A stretch of 64,000 nt of DNA from Lachnospiraceae bacterium (GTDB lineage Bacteria > Bacillota > Clostridia > Lachnospirales > Lachnospiraceae), in assembly GCA_015057275.1 (NCBI GenBank), contig SVEO01000007.1, positions 34,708 through 98,707 of the forward strand. The letters run 5' to 3'. Below the pieces are notes generated by a model. The model saw only the letters and a list, made by a program, of their open reading frames with translations, was not told the DNA's origin and did no database searches. Positions 54,826 to 63,185 of the stretch are shown here, piece after piece. The translations under genes were made by a program, and so were the position numbers. Within the stretch, counting starts at the first letter, position 1, and every line of letters begins with the position of its first letter.

Positions 54826-55437
54826 CTACTTCAAATCTGGATTGAGCTCGTAGAATCTTTTTTCTACACCTGACATTTTCTGCGGATTGCTTCCTTTCTG
54901 CCTCTCTCCCCATGATTTACTTTTCTTTTCTTCATACGATTCCTCAGTTCCTTTTTTGAAATGAGGATATTTTTTAACTACTTTTTCTATAGCGTCTTCC
55001 AAGTCGAGTTCTTCATTGTTTTCCATATACGATCTTGCAAGTGCGATTGCATCATCTACAGAGTCTTTTGCAACTCCCGCTTCATAGCAGACCACTCTAG
55101 CTTCTGCCTTTGTTGCTCTGCTCTCAGCAGCTTTTCTCGCTTTCGACTCCTCCGATTCTTCGCCATCGCCGGCCTTATCCTCGACGTCGGATTTCTTCTG
55201 TTGATTACGCTGCCATTTGCGTTTTTCTCTTGCGAGGCGCTTCTTCACAGCATCATCCAGATCCTTCTGTGAGAATTTCTTCTCCTCCAGATCGTCTTCC
55301 TCTCCGTCTTCCGGTTCATCATCTCCTTCGTCTTCCTCTCCAGAACCTTCTCCGTTGTCGCCTACTGCTTCACCATCACTGGCAAAGAGCTGTAAATTAA
55401 GTGACTGGTATTTTCTTTTTGCATTCATGTACTTCAT
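54826..55437 (-). CDS. Scaffolding protein (DUF4355-like)
   Basis: A 203-residue very acidic, then highly charged coiled-coil protein, typical of phage scaffolds. A central block runs EEKKFSQKDLDDAVKKRLAREKRKW. The N-terminus YQSLNLQLFASDGE carries the LQLFA motif at about residues 14-18. AAGGAGG lies 8 bases before the ATG. It directs capsid assembly and is likely cleaved by the Prp encoded just upstream. Confidence 0.88.
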   Translation of the reverse strand: MKYMNAKRKYQSLNLQLFASDGEAVGDNGEGSGEEDEGDDEPEDGEEDDLEEKKFSQKDLDDAVKKRLAREKRKWQRNQQKKSDVEDKAGDGEESEESKARKAAESRATKAEARVVCYEAGVAKDSVDDAIALARSYMENNEELDLEDAIEKVVKKYPHFKKGTEESYEEKKSKSWGERQKGSNPQKMSGVEKRFYELNPDLK

Positions 55438-55491
55438 TATAAGTACCTCCTTGTTTAGTTTATATTCCGCTTACCGCCCGTCGGCACCGCG

Positions 55492-55779
55492 CTATATAAT
55501 TTGCACGTACTCAGCGTAAGCAGCCACAATGTCGCTTACACCAATAAAAAAAGAATCTATCAGGAGGCGTCCCTCTACCGACAAATCCTTATAAACTATT
55601 TCAGCATATCCTGGTCTGATATTAAACTTAACACTATCTTCAGTCAGACTTTCAATGCTTTGCACCAAATTATGTATCAATACTGAAACCGCGGCGCACA
55701 CTATGTCCCTACCTGGTTCCGCGTATCCTGCGTGTCCTTCCACCGTAATACAGTTCGGTGTTATGCTTACTACAATCAA
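55492..55779 (-). CDS. prp: Phage-encoded Prp cysteine protease
   Basis: A 95-residue protein with GHAGYAEPGRDIVCAAVSVL, the Prp motif in which His and Cys are catalytic. Cellular Prp removes the N-terminal extension of ribosomal protein L27 after a LQFFA-type site and also processes capsid and scaffold of a staphylococcal phage (established knowledge). The start is TTG at 55779, with AGGAGG 8 bases upstream. It is next to the scaffold gene and separated from the minor-capsid genes by a terminator. Confidence 0.9.
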   Translation of the reverse strand: MIVVSITPNCITVEGHAGYAEPGRDIVCAAVSVLIHNLVQSIESLTEDSVKFNIRPGYAEIVYKDLSVEGRLLIDSFFIGVSDIVAAYAEYVQII

Positions 55780-55802
55780 TCACACCACCTCCTCAAAAGG
55801 GT

Positions 55803-55833
55803 ATAAAAATACCACTGACTTTTACATCAGTGG
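55803..55833 (-). terminator. Intrinsic terminator inside late operon
   Basis: CCACTGA / TCAGTGG stem, 8-base loop, then TATTTTTATA on the minus strand. It separates the minor-capsid-toxin gene pair from the prp-scaffold-capsid block. Confidence 0.7.
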
Positions 55834-55836
55834 CCG

Positions 55837-56061
55837 CTACTCAATTATTAGTGTTTCACAAATATCTTCCAACGCTTTCCCATGGTAGAATTTATCGGTC
55901 ATTACCTCGTCAATGTCGTTATAAATTTTTACCTTGTTTCCGTATCCTACTTCAATCTTCTGGGAATTCCATGGATTAATGCATGCATACTCTTCTTCAT
56001 ACAAGAAGGTTATATCTTGTGCCAACGATAATATCATTTTCTTCAGTTTTTGTGCATTCAT
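55837..56061 (-). CDS. Small protein after MuF-type gene, candidate immunity protein
   Basis: A 74-residue acidic protein, MNAQKLKKMILSLAQD then YNDIDEVMTDKFYHGKALEDICE. The ATG overlaps the stop of the minor-capsid gene (ATGA), so the two are translationally coupled. No nearby Shine-Dalgarno site is well placed for independent initiation. Its location directly after a gene with a toxin-like tail suggests it neutralises that domain. I know no named family. Confidence 0.65.
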   Translation of the reverse strand: MNAQKLKKMILSLAQDITFLYEEEYACINPWNSQKIEVGYGNKVKIYNDIDEVMTDKFYHGKALEDICETLIIE

Positions 56062-57617
56062 AGTATATCCGAGTTCTCCTTTCTTTCTGTAGTGTTTAAT
56101 TCTCTGGTAATACGATTGACGATAGCACCATTCTCCCATTCGTAATCATGTGCATGCTCGCCATTGCTTCCGTACGGATGCTGTTTTGGATTTGCATGGT
56201 TTCCGGAATGAATTTGCTTTTTCATTCTACCGTTTTCGTCATAGATAGTTCTGTTCGTGTACTGTGTACCTTTCTTATTCTCAATCGTTTCTATTACTGC
56301 ATACGGCTTGTACTTCTTTGGTATACTAACCCTTTCTTTCTTTTTCCAATCATCCGTCGCTATAATATTTCCACTTTTATTATAATGATATCGACTATAT
56401 TTTTCAACATGTTTTTTATTGGCCTTGGTTGCCTTCGCGCTGATTTCTTTGTCGAATCCTACTACCTGCTCCCGGTCTTTGCGTCGGTGCAAATTCTCAT
56501 GTTTATCAACATAATCTGTGAGCTTGGTTTCTTTCTCTTTTAACCCTACCGAGGCCATCACGAATCCTTCTGCATCCTCTAACTCATCATACATCATGCA
56601 TAATCGTTTCTGCTTTCGTACATCCCTTTCCAAAGCCCGCTGTACTTGGGTTTGCTTATACAGTTTATCATTTGCCTTTAGGTTTTCTGTGGGGAAATGT
56701 CTGCGTATACTCACTCCTTCAACGAATGGATAAATATGGTGTCTGCAATTTATTCCCAAAATTCCGTCCGGTTCTCCATAGCTTGATGTATTCCAGTGTG
56801 GATACTTCTCAGATGCGTTGTTTCGGTCAAATATCTTGCCTTGATCTCTTGCACACTTCGGGCGGGCTCCTGAATGGCTGTCAACCTCAACCAGGTTAAT
56901 CCCATAATCATCTGCCCTTGCCATCTGAATTTCGGCAGCCATGGTATTCGACGTCGAACGCATACACATATTAACGTATGCTTCCGGCGTCCATTCCCGA
57001 CCGCGTCGATCCACAAATGCCGGTATTCCTTTTTTGTTAAAGTCTTCAATACATTTTCTCAATGCCTGCTGTCTGGCTTCCACACCGGTAACCATCGAGG
57101 TCGTATAGTCGTTTAAGATATCAAGATAATTCTGCTTATTCTCAATTTCTTTTGCACCGGTGGTTACTTCCTTTACCAAGCGTTCGTATGCATCTTTGGC
57201 TTTGTAGAGCATGGTGCTGTTACACACATTAAGGATGTCCTTTGCTTGACTCTGCATTGTCTTCATGACCTGCTTGACGTTCTTACTGCGTGTTATTGGT
57301 ACGGCTTCACCTGCAAGACCCTGTTCTGCTACCGTTGTCAGCGCCGGTTCTACTTCATCTAATACCTTCCCCGCCACTTCATTCAGCATATTCTCCATAG
57401 CTTTCTGATTAAGTCCGGTGGCTTCCGCAATGATTCGAATGTTCTCTTGGTTTAATTTCCCAATCTCTGCAAGCTTACGCATCAGCCACTCATCGCTTGC
57501 TATTGGCTGCTTCCAATCCTTGCAATGCTTAATTATATTGACCATGATTTGTTCTTCTAAGGATTGATATAAGTCAGTCGGTCCATCCGCTACACGTTGT
57601 ATTTCGAGTTGTGTCAT
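56058..57617 (-). CDS. MuF-type minor capsid protein with toxin-like C-terminal domain
   Basis: A 519-residue protein. Residues about 1-330 fit the phage minor capsid 2 / MuF-like family: KEIENKQNYLDILNDYTTSMVTGVEARQQAL, RRGREWTPEAYVNMCMRSTSNTMAAE, DSHSGARPKCARDQG and GILGINCRHHIYPFVEG. It should sit inside the capsid by the portal. Residues about 405-519 form a separate domain rich in histidine (His470, 474, 480, 488, 490) around GNHANPKQHPYGSNGEHAHDYEW, resembling polymorphic toxin tails. The gene after it is coupled and may encode its antidote. Confidence 0.82.
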   Translation of the reverse strand: MTQLEIQRVADGPTDLYQSLEEQIMVNIIKHCKDWKQPIASDEWLMRKLAEIGKLNQENIRIIAEATGLNQKAMENMLNEVAGKVLDEVEPALTTVAEQGLAGEAVPITRSKNVKQVMKTMQSQAKDILNVCNSTMLYKAKDAYERLVKEVTTGAKEIENKQNYLDILNDYTTSMVTGVEARQQALRKCIEDFNKKGIPAFVDRRGREWTPEAYVNMCMRSTSNTMAAEIQMARADDYGINLVEVDSHSGARPKCARDQGKIFDRNNASEKYPHWNTSSYGEPDGILGINCRHHIYPFVEGVSIRRHFPTENLKANDKLYKQTQVQRALERDVRKQKRLCMMYDELEDAEGFVMASVGLKEKETKLTDYVDKHENLHRRKDREQVVGFDKEISAKATKANKKHVEKYSRYHYNKSGNIIATDDWKKKERVSIPKKYKPYAVIETIENKKGTQYTNRTIYDENGRMKKQIHSGNHANPKQHPYGSNGEHAHDYEWENGAIVNRITRELNTTERKENSDIL

Positions 57618-57623
57618 ATTGGA

Positions 57624-59060
57624 TTACTCCTCATCTTCCTCATCATCTGCCGGCTCATCTTTTTTCTCTTCTTCGTCCCCACCGGTCCAGTCAATGTCCT
57701 GCCCGGTTATTTGTCCATCTTCTGCAATGCGCTTTAATTCTTTTTCTGCCTCTTTTTCACTACATTTATTAATCTCCATAATGGCCGCTTTTTTCGAACA
57801 CAACCCCGCCTGCACCAACTTAATGTTCTTGTCAATCGTAGTATTGGTGTCTTCAATGATACTGTCGTCAAAATTAACGGTCGCTTCTACCTCGGCGCCG
57901 GTATCCAGAAACGATACGGCACGAATCATGTTGATAATGGCTGCTCTTACTATGAGAGCATTCTTCTGACGGTTCTGGTATAAATCAGATTTATCGCTGA
58001 TAACTTCGGTTGCCGTTTTTACCCCGGAAGAGTTGAACTGATATCTACCAGTGCCCATGCCACACTTTAGGCTGAGTATATCTAAGCATCTCTGTATTCC
58101 TTGTTCATGCTCTGTTGCTCGAATTGACATGTCAACCTCTGTTAACTTCAAATCAGAATCTCTATCATTTGGCATCTGATAATAAACCGTATCGTTTGGA
58201 TCAAATACCGGATTGGTCTGTCCATCCTTTTGCATCTGCATTTTCGCCATCGTTATCGGGACAAGGATTCTCTTTCTTCCGAGCACATACTCGTTCATAT
58301 AACTATCGTACACGAGATCGCATCCTTTTAATTGGTCAATACTGTTTGCGTATACAGAAATACCAAGCGGCGAATCCAAATCAATGTTATTGTAGATATT
58401 CGGTGTGATAATCTGGAATAGGGGTTTACTATATCCTGTTGATACTATGTATTGCACATCTTCTGGTATTTCCAACTCGTCGCCGGACTCCGCATCTACA
58501 TAGCGGTTCTCGATGTAGTACTCCCGCGGATTTTCGCCGTCAGCTGCTATACCCCAGCGATGGAACTGCAAATAAATCGTTTCCTTACCATCCATCGTAC
58601 GAACGGTTCCGAATACACATTCTGTAATGTCTCCATTGTCCCACGATAATGGGTAGATCATATCCGCACGCATGTAATCGATTATGATATCATTCCCATT
58701 TTTATATTCCACGAAAGCACCCGTTCCTAAGGCATATGCAATTTCAATTAACTGATTCCCCCTTACTCGGAAATTATTTGCTGATAAAATTTCATCTAGT
58801 CGCGCTTCGTACTTACCCGCCTTGATGGACACCTTTTCATTAAGCAATAGATTTGCCCAGTCCTCACAGACTTTCTTTGCCATTCCCAATGTGTATCTGT
58901 TATGTGTTGTTGTCGATGTCCCATTAAACACCTTATATTTATGGAACTTCTCTACTTCTCCTTGGTACCACTCGAGCCACTCATCGATGTGGGCGTAGGT
59001 CCTATCGCTTGCTGTATGATATTTTTTATCTTTTAAATACTGTATTATTTTATTGCTCAT
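57624..59060 (-). CDS. Portal protein (SPP1-gp6 type)
   Basis: A 478-residue portal that forms the DNA entry ring. WLEWYQGEVEKFHKYKV, GMAKKVCEDWANLLLNEKVSI and the SLKCGMGTGRYQFNSSGVKTATEVIS stretch are signatures of the SPP1-type portal family. The start at 59060 (MSNKII) follows AAGGAG; the longer frame to 59108 overlaps terminase. A charged acidic C-terminus follows. Confidence 0.9.
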   Translation of the reverse strand: MSNKIIQYLKDKKYHTASDRTYAHIDEWLEWYQGEVEKFHKYKVFNGTSTTTHNRYTLGMAKKVCEDWANLLLNEKVSIKAGKYEARLDEILSANNFRVRGNQLIEIAYALGTGAFVEYKNGNDIIIDYMRADMIYPLSWDNGDITECVFGTVRTMDGKETIYLQFHRWGIAADGENPREYYIENRYVDAESGDELEIPEDVQYIVSTGYSKPLFQIITPNIYNNIDLDSPLGISVYANSIDQLKGCDLVYDSYMNEYVLGRKRILVPITMAKMQMQKDGQTNPVFDPNDTVYYQMPNDRDSDLKLTEVDMSIRATEHEQGIQRCLDILSLKCGMGTGRYQFNSSGVKTATEVISDKSDLYQNRQKNALIVRAAIINMIRAVSFLDTGAEVEATVNFDDSIIEDTNTTIDKNIKLVQAGLCSKKAAIMEINKCSEKEAEKELKRIAEDGQITGQDIDWTGGDEEEKKDEPADDEEDEE

Positions 59061-59073
59061 CTTGTTCTCCTTA

Positions 59074-60417
59074 TTAGGATGATATATACAGGATTTCGTC
59101 TTGTACACTTTCGGTCGAATATTCGCACGAGTCTAACGAATCGACATTCATTAATCCATCGTCCAATCGCTTATCCTGATTTTTTAACTTGTCGTCATAC
59201 ACCGCCTGTTCGAATGCTTCTATGGTGTGTTTGCAGTGTTTCATAATTTTCCATCGATGCTGTGCAATGAGACTGTTATAGAATGCAATACGGTCATTAA
59301 TCGGTCCTTTAATCGCGTTCCGGATATCAATTGTTACATGTGCCTGCACGCATGCCATTTCAAATCCCGAAATCAGCGTCTGTTCTGCACTGTCACAATA
59401 AGCTTCGTATACCTTATATTTGCTTTTGGCGCGCTTTACAAAATCGATAAAATCATCCTGCAGCTGTTTTGGATTTAATCGCTTCTTGCAATAATATTCA
59501 TCTAATACTACTACCTGCTTATACCCTTTTGTAAATCCGGTAAGGGTAAATGAATGCGCCGACTTTGTACCACCGAAATCGACGCCAATTACTGCATACA
59601 TTATCTCATTTTTCAAATTACCGTGTTCGTTCTTTTCCATCAGCCATGCACTGCTAATTAGATAATTGTTCACATTATCCGCAAACTGTTGGTAAATAAG
59701 GCCGTCAGCTGCTACCCACAAGCCCAAAATAAAACGCTTATAGAACACGCTGGCATGTGGCCACGCATTCTTATATTCTTCTTTACGCTTAGTTGAAATG
59801 GAATAATTATCATCCATCGTGAAGTGTAGATGATATACCTTTTTTCGCTTCATCTGCTCCGGATTCAAATACTCTTCACAAATAAAATGGTGTGGGCCTG
59901 CCGGATTGCAGTTCATCCATACCTTCCAACCATCCACTGAGCATCTGGCAATCATCTGGTTAATGAATGATTTTGGGAAGAGGGCCGCCTCATCTGCATA
60001 CGCGCCAGCTGCTGTTAACCCCTGCAGGGCATCCTGCGCAGCTTCTGTGTTGGCACCGTAAAGATAATAGGCGTTTGTTCCAATCTCTATTCTTGCATCG
60101 GTGCCCGACCGTACATAAGTATAAGGCCATCCCCATGCTTCCAATATCTGCAGCATTGGACGAACTACGTTTTTTTTCAGCGCACCCATTGTCTTGCCGG
60201 CTAAAATAAAAGATTCGCCAGAGTGCATTTCCTGCGACCATGTTAAAAAGCCTACAAGCATAGCAATCGTCTTACCGGAACGGATTGCACCGTCTGCTAC
60301 CACGTAATTATTCTCCGATGCTTTAACCATTGGTCGCCACCAGTGAATCAGTTTCTGCTGTTTCGGAGAAAATGGCTTAAATTTAAACCGCGCTGGTTTC
60401 TTCTGCTTCTTTGGCAT
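59074..60417 (-). CDS. Terminase large subunit (PBSX type)
   Basis: A 447-residue packaging motor. The ATPase Walker A is DGAIRSGKTIAML; Walker B is AGAYADEAAL. The nuclease domain has VIGVDFGGTKSAHSFTL and YCDSAEQTLISG. I prefer the ATG at 60417 because GGAGG lies 9 bases upstream; it overlaps the end of terminase small. It cuts and pumps phage DNA into the prohead. Confidence 0.92.
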   Translation of the reverse strand: MPKKQKKPARFKFKPFSPKQQKLIHWWRPMVKASENNYVVADGAIRSGKTIAMLVGFLTWSQEMHSGESFILAGKTMGALKKNVVRPMLQILEAWGWPYTYVRSGTDARIEIGTNAYYLYGANTEAAQDALQGLTAAGAYADEAALFPKSFINQMIARCSVDGWKVWMNCNPAGPHHFICEEYLNPEQMKRKKVYHLHFTMDDNYSISTKRKEEYKNAWPHASVFYKRFILGLWVAADGLIYQQFADNVNNYLISSAWLMEKNEHGNLKNEIMYAVIGVDFGGTKSAHSFTLTGFTKGYKQVVVLDEYYCKKRLNPKQLQDDFIDFVKRAKSKYKVYEAYCDSAEQTLISGFEMACVQAHVTIDIRNAIKGPINDRIAFYNSLIAQHRWKIMKHCKHTIEAFEQAVYDDKLKNQDKRLDDGLMNVDSLDSCEYSTESVQDEILYISS

Positions 60418-60910
60418 CCTCTTCATCCTCCGCTTCTTGGTCATCCGCAAATAATGAATCGATATCTTCCTGTGTCGGCTTCATGGCCCTTAAGAAATTG
60501 TCGATGTTTTCCTCCATGGAGTCGGCGTCGCCCACTTCCATATCCCGGGCGCGTTTCGCACGGTCTGTGCGTATGCGCTGCTCTTCCTGAGTAGCTTCTG
60601 TCTGGTCACTCTGCCCGGAATATCTCGCAACCGCTTCATACGCTTTTACATTCCCTTTAAGTCCTTCTTTTATCATTGCCATATTGAGAGCTGTTTCCAG
60701 CGTACTATCAAGCCCTAATGCATTCAGAAATGGGGTCCATTCTGGATTGTCAATAGGTGTTGTTAATAGTTGGTTTAAAGTCTTTCGAAAATCTGCTTTT
60801 CGGCGCCGCGCTTCTCCCGACGCTTTTCCAGCTTTTATTGCTAGTTCCCGCCGTTCGTCCGCGGTTCGTTTGTCAAATCCGTGTTTTTTTATGTTTTCAT
60901 AACCTGACAT
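60383..60910 (-). CDS. Terminase small subunit
   Basis: A 175-residue protein that marks packaging sites on phage DNA. It contains ELAIKAGKASGEARRRKADFRKTLNQLLTTP and LETALNMAMIKEGLKGNVKAYEAVARYSGQ, which are typical for this clostridial phage family. The ATG at 60910 has GGAAGGTGG upstream. The C-terminal end is acidic. It overlaps the large subunit gene by about 35 bases. Confidence 0.82.
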   Translation of the reverse strand: MSGYENIKKHGFDKRTADERRELAIKAGKASGEARRRKADFRKTLNQLLTTPIDNPEWTPFLNALGLDSTLETALNMAMIKEGLKGNVKAYEAVARYSGQSDQTEATQEEQRIRTDRAKRARDMEVGDADSMEENIDNFLRAMKPTQEDIDSLFADDQEAEDEEDAKEAEETSAV

Positions 60911-60951
60911 TTCACCACCTTCCATTCTGTTGTAAATATGTTACTTTTTAA

Positions 60952-61002
60952 TGGACTTTATCAGATTCAAACCCAAGCTCTAGCCGCTTGAGCTAAAGGT
61001 CC
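60952..61002 (-). other. tRNA-like remnant lacking anticodon arm
   Basis: Minus-strand sequence starts GGACCTTTAGCTC and ends AAAGTCCA. The acceptor-like arms GGACCTT/AAAGTCC pair at 6 of 7 positions. The D-arm GCTC/GAGC with an AAGCGGCTA loop is perfect. A TTTGAAT T-loop-like segment follows at once. The anticodon arm and variable loop are missing, about 25 bases short of a true tRNA. The T-stem pairs poorly. Treat as a decayed or deliberately reduced tRNA. Confidence 0.5.
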
Positions 61003-61014
61003 GGATTTTGCAAC

Positions 61015-61050
61015 AAGACGACCGCTGGCATATTCGCAAGCGGTCGTCTT
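61015..61050. terminator. Hairpin terminator before terminase operon
   Basis: Perfect 12-bp stem AAGACGACCGCT / AGCGGTCGTCTT with a 12-base loop, T-rich on the plus side and weakly on the minus side. It separates the early genes from the packaging operon. Confidence 0.65.
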
Positions 61051-61111
61051 TTCTGAGGATAATAATGTTGAGATTGTTTCGTGAACACCTTCACGCTACT
61101 AATATAGCACA

Positions 61112-61693
61112 TTAATTTTGCGTTTTGTGTGCGTTTTTTAAATAGCCGTCGATTTTACGACTAATTCTGCTACGGTCAATATGTAATCGCTTACCAATCT
61201 CTTCCTGTGTTAGTCCGTCGAGGTAGCGATAACGAAATATCAGTCGCAGCGTAACATCCGGGATGCTGTCAATAAATGCCTCGATTTCATCTTCCAACTG
61301 CTGGAGCATTATTACCTTTGCATGGATACGCTTTTTTGTTGCTTCTTTGCGCCGGCGCAATTTCTCATCTTCCCCGGCATAGTACCCCTCCATGTGGAAT
61401 GACATAGGTTGGTATGGAAATTCCGGATTTGAACCGCGTACTGATGCGTGATGCCGCTCCCCGCGCATGTTTATTAACTTCTGCTTCAATTCTTCTTTTT
61501 CCAACTTTATTTTCTGATAGCTCTCTAACGTCTTCTTGTCCACCTTTACACCTCCCCTGCTACCAACGATGCCAAATGCATCTCGCCGGACTTTTAATAA
61601 ATCTGAGTATCCTTGCTCTGCGATTCTTCGCTCTGCCTCTTGCCAGTATTTTTCTTTCGATTCTTGGCTCCAGTCAAAATTTTCATCAATCAT
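61112..61693 (-). CDS. Sigma-70-region-4-like late phage regulator
   Basis: A 193-residue protein. The C-terminal part, FIDSIPDVTLRLIFRYRYLDGLTQEEIGKRL and HIDRSRISRKIDGYLKN, is a sigma region 4 / RinA-ArpU-like helix-turn-helix. The N-terminal half is charged and of unknown role. It probably activates the late operon that begins with terminase just downstream. It overlaps the DUF3850 gene stop. Confidence 0.75.
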   Translation of the reverse strand: MIDENFDWSQESKEKYWQEAERRIAEQGYSDLLKVRRDAFGIVGSRGGVKVDKKTLESYQKIKLEKEELKQKLINMRGERHHASVRGSNPEFPYQPMSFHMEGYYAGEDEKLRRRKEATKKRIHAKVIMLQQLEDEIEAFIDSIPDVTLRLIFRYRYLDGLTQEEIGKRLHIDRSRISRKIDGYLKNAHKTQN

Positions 61694-62004
61694 CTTTTGC
61701 GTTCCTCTGTCAGAACCATCGGCATACAGCCTACGCCCAGTACGTCAACTACACAGCCCTCGATGCCAAGTATCACGTATCCTTCTTTGACATATTCCGG
61801 GTTGTCTATCATCATGTGCACTCGTACCAACACACTTCGCCCTGTCTCTAAGCGCTCGGCATTCTTATTGTGTGGCTTCAACTCATTTAGCGCAAGATAG
61901 TCGCCAACATGGAAGTTTCTATCGTTCTTACGTACTTCAAACGTCTTTCTCCCGTCTGCTATCTGCTCGAAATATTCTGCTTTACACTTCAATTGGTGTA
62001 TCAT
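61690..62004 (-). CDS. DUF3850 (ASCH/PUA-like) phage protein
   Basis: A 104-residue protein with HQLKCKAEYFEQIADGRKTFEVRKNDRNFHVGD, the DUF3850 signature. The fold is related to RNA-binding PUA/ASCH domains. GAGGAAG precedes the ATG. The function in phages is unknown. Confidence 0.85.
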   Translation of the reverse strand: MIHQLKCKAEYFEQIADGRKTFEVRKNDRNFHVGDYLALNELKPHNKNAERLETGRSVLVRVHMMIDNPEYVKEGYVILGIEGCVVDVLGVGCMPMVLTEERKR

Positions 62005-62200
62005 TGTCTTCCTCCTTTACATCCAGCTCAAAGTCCTGAATACTCACTACGTTTACATCATCGGCATTTAACGCTGCCTTAATGATGCGTTTTAATCTGG
62101 CGGCCTCTTCTGCTTTGCTTGGTACTTCTGTTGTGTCCTCATCGTGCATCCTTTTAATTGTTGTGATTTCTACTGTTGCAATGCTTGTTACTTCTTTCAT
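61982..62200 (-). CDS. Small phage hypothetical protein
   Basis: A 72-residue acidic protein, MKEVTSIATVEITTIKRMHDED to ELDVKEEDNDTPIEV. AGGAG lies before the ATG, and its end overlaps the DUF3850 gene start. No family is recognised. Confidence 0.65.
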   Translation of the reverse strand: MKEVTSIATVEITTIKRMHDEDTTEVPSKAEEAARLKRIIKAALNADDVNVVSIQDFELDVKEEDNDTPIEV

Positions 62201-62251
62201 AGTTATTTTCTCCTGAATTTCTTCTTTGCTATCATAATTCCATATGATATA

Positions 62252-62551
62252 TTATTCATCCAATTCTTCCTCCCATATGATATAGCCCTTTCCCAGAGCG
62301 TACCCGTATTCTCGGTTTGCTCCTGGCGATTTCTTCCAGCCTTTTAGCATATAAATTACGTTGCACATATCAAGGAGGCAAAAATCAAGCCTCATAAATT
62401 CTTCGTATCCCAAGAATGGCAGGCACGTATCTAGCGCCGCTGGGTTAATAACCTCATGTCCTTCCACTTTAAGCTTTGCTTCTACTTGGGCAAATCGTGT
62501 TTGGTAGTCCTCGTTTCCTGTAATAGGGCCACTTATGTAAATTCTAGCCAT
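62252..62551 (-). CDS. DUF4406 phage protein
   Basis: A 99-residue protein, ARIYISGPITGNEDYQTRFA, with a C-terminal SPGANREYGYALGKGYIIW block. This is the DUF4406 fold related to nucleoside 2-deoxyribosyltransferases. It may act in nucleotide metabolism, but no activity is proven. It overlaps the next upstream gene by 8 bases. Confidence 0.87.
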   Translation of the reverse strand: MARIYISGPITGNEDYQTRFAQVEAKLKVEGHEVINPAALDTCLPFLGYEEFMRLDFCLLDMCNVIYMLKGWKKSPGANREYGYALGKGYIIWEEELDE

Positions 62552-62807
62552 TCATTCCACCTTCCCTTACTATTTCTATTGCTTTTTCAATATCTACTGC
62601 ATACCCGCCATAATCTATAGGACTAAAGCAGTGCGCTTCCAACTGCTCCACAACTTTTTCCACGCTATAAACTATTGGTTGTGCTTCAATCGTATTGTGC
62701 CAATACGTATTACAATCATTCCAACCTTTGTTGTAACCCTCTTGCCCTATACAGGTTGGATTCCTATATTCGGGTCTTGATTCAACTAGTTTCTTTTTAT
62801 CAATCAT
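62544..62807 (-). CDS. Phage hypothetical protein
   Basis: An 87-residue protein with IGQEGYNKGWNDCNTYWHNTIEAQPIVY followed by VEKVVEQLEA. The pattern GYNKGWNDC is frequent in small phage accessory proteins of Clostridia. The role is not known. Confidence 0.75.
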   Translation of the reverse strand: MIDKKKLVESRPEYRNPTCIGQEGYNKGWNDCNTYWHNTIEAQPIVYSVEKVVEQLEAHCFSPIDYGGYAVDIEKAIEIVREGGMNG

Positions 62808-62945
62808 TACTTTCCCTCGCTTTCTTTAACGCTTGTTCTGCTTCTGCTTCTTTCAGATATCCTACACCATCCCGGAAATAATCCGGATTTAATTCACATC
62901 CGCGGCAATCTCAATTTTTGATTTTAAAAATTCTAAATAATCCAT
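62804..62945 (-). pseudogene. Frameshifted small phage gene remnant
   Basis: An ATG at 62945 opens MDYLEFLKSKIEIAADVN and stops at 62889. The continuation ELNPDYFRDGVGYLKEAEAEQALKKARESND stands in another frame and ends at 62804. Reading through a shift near 62893 gives one continuous polypeptide. It resembles the N-terminus of larger phage enzymes, so it may be what remains after a deletion. Function is probably lost. Confidence 0.5.
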
Positions 62946-63019
62946 ATCTCGAAAGTAACCGATGCATCTTTTCTCTGGCCAGAGTTCCGACTCCTTTCTT
63001 TCATCTTTAACTAAATTAT

Positions 63020-63175
63020 TTAAATGATCACGTAACTCTCGTTACCACGTTTTTGTTCTTCTGCTACCGCGATTGCATCTTCGTACGTTCCGTATTTGCT
63101 TCGGAAGTGTCCGCTCTCATAACGAATAATGTAGAGCACTAATCGCTCATCTTTTGTCTCCTTCGGTGTATCCAT
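63020..63175 (-). CDS. Small phage protein
   Basis: A 50-51-residue protein, MDTPKETKDERLVLYIIRYESGHF. TTAGGAGG precedes the ATG at 63175; a longer frame to 63226 overlaps ssb without a site. Sequence after includes YGTYEDAIAVAEEQKR. Unknown function. Confidence 0.7.
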   Translation of the reverse strand: MDTPKETKDERLVLYIIRYESGHFRSKYGTYEDAIAVAEEQKRGNESYVII

Positions 63176-63185
63176 ATTGAACCTC

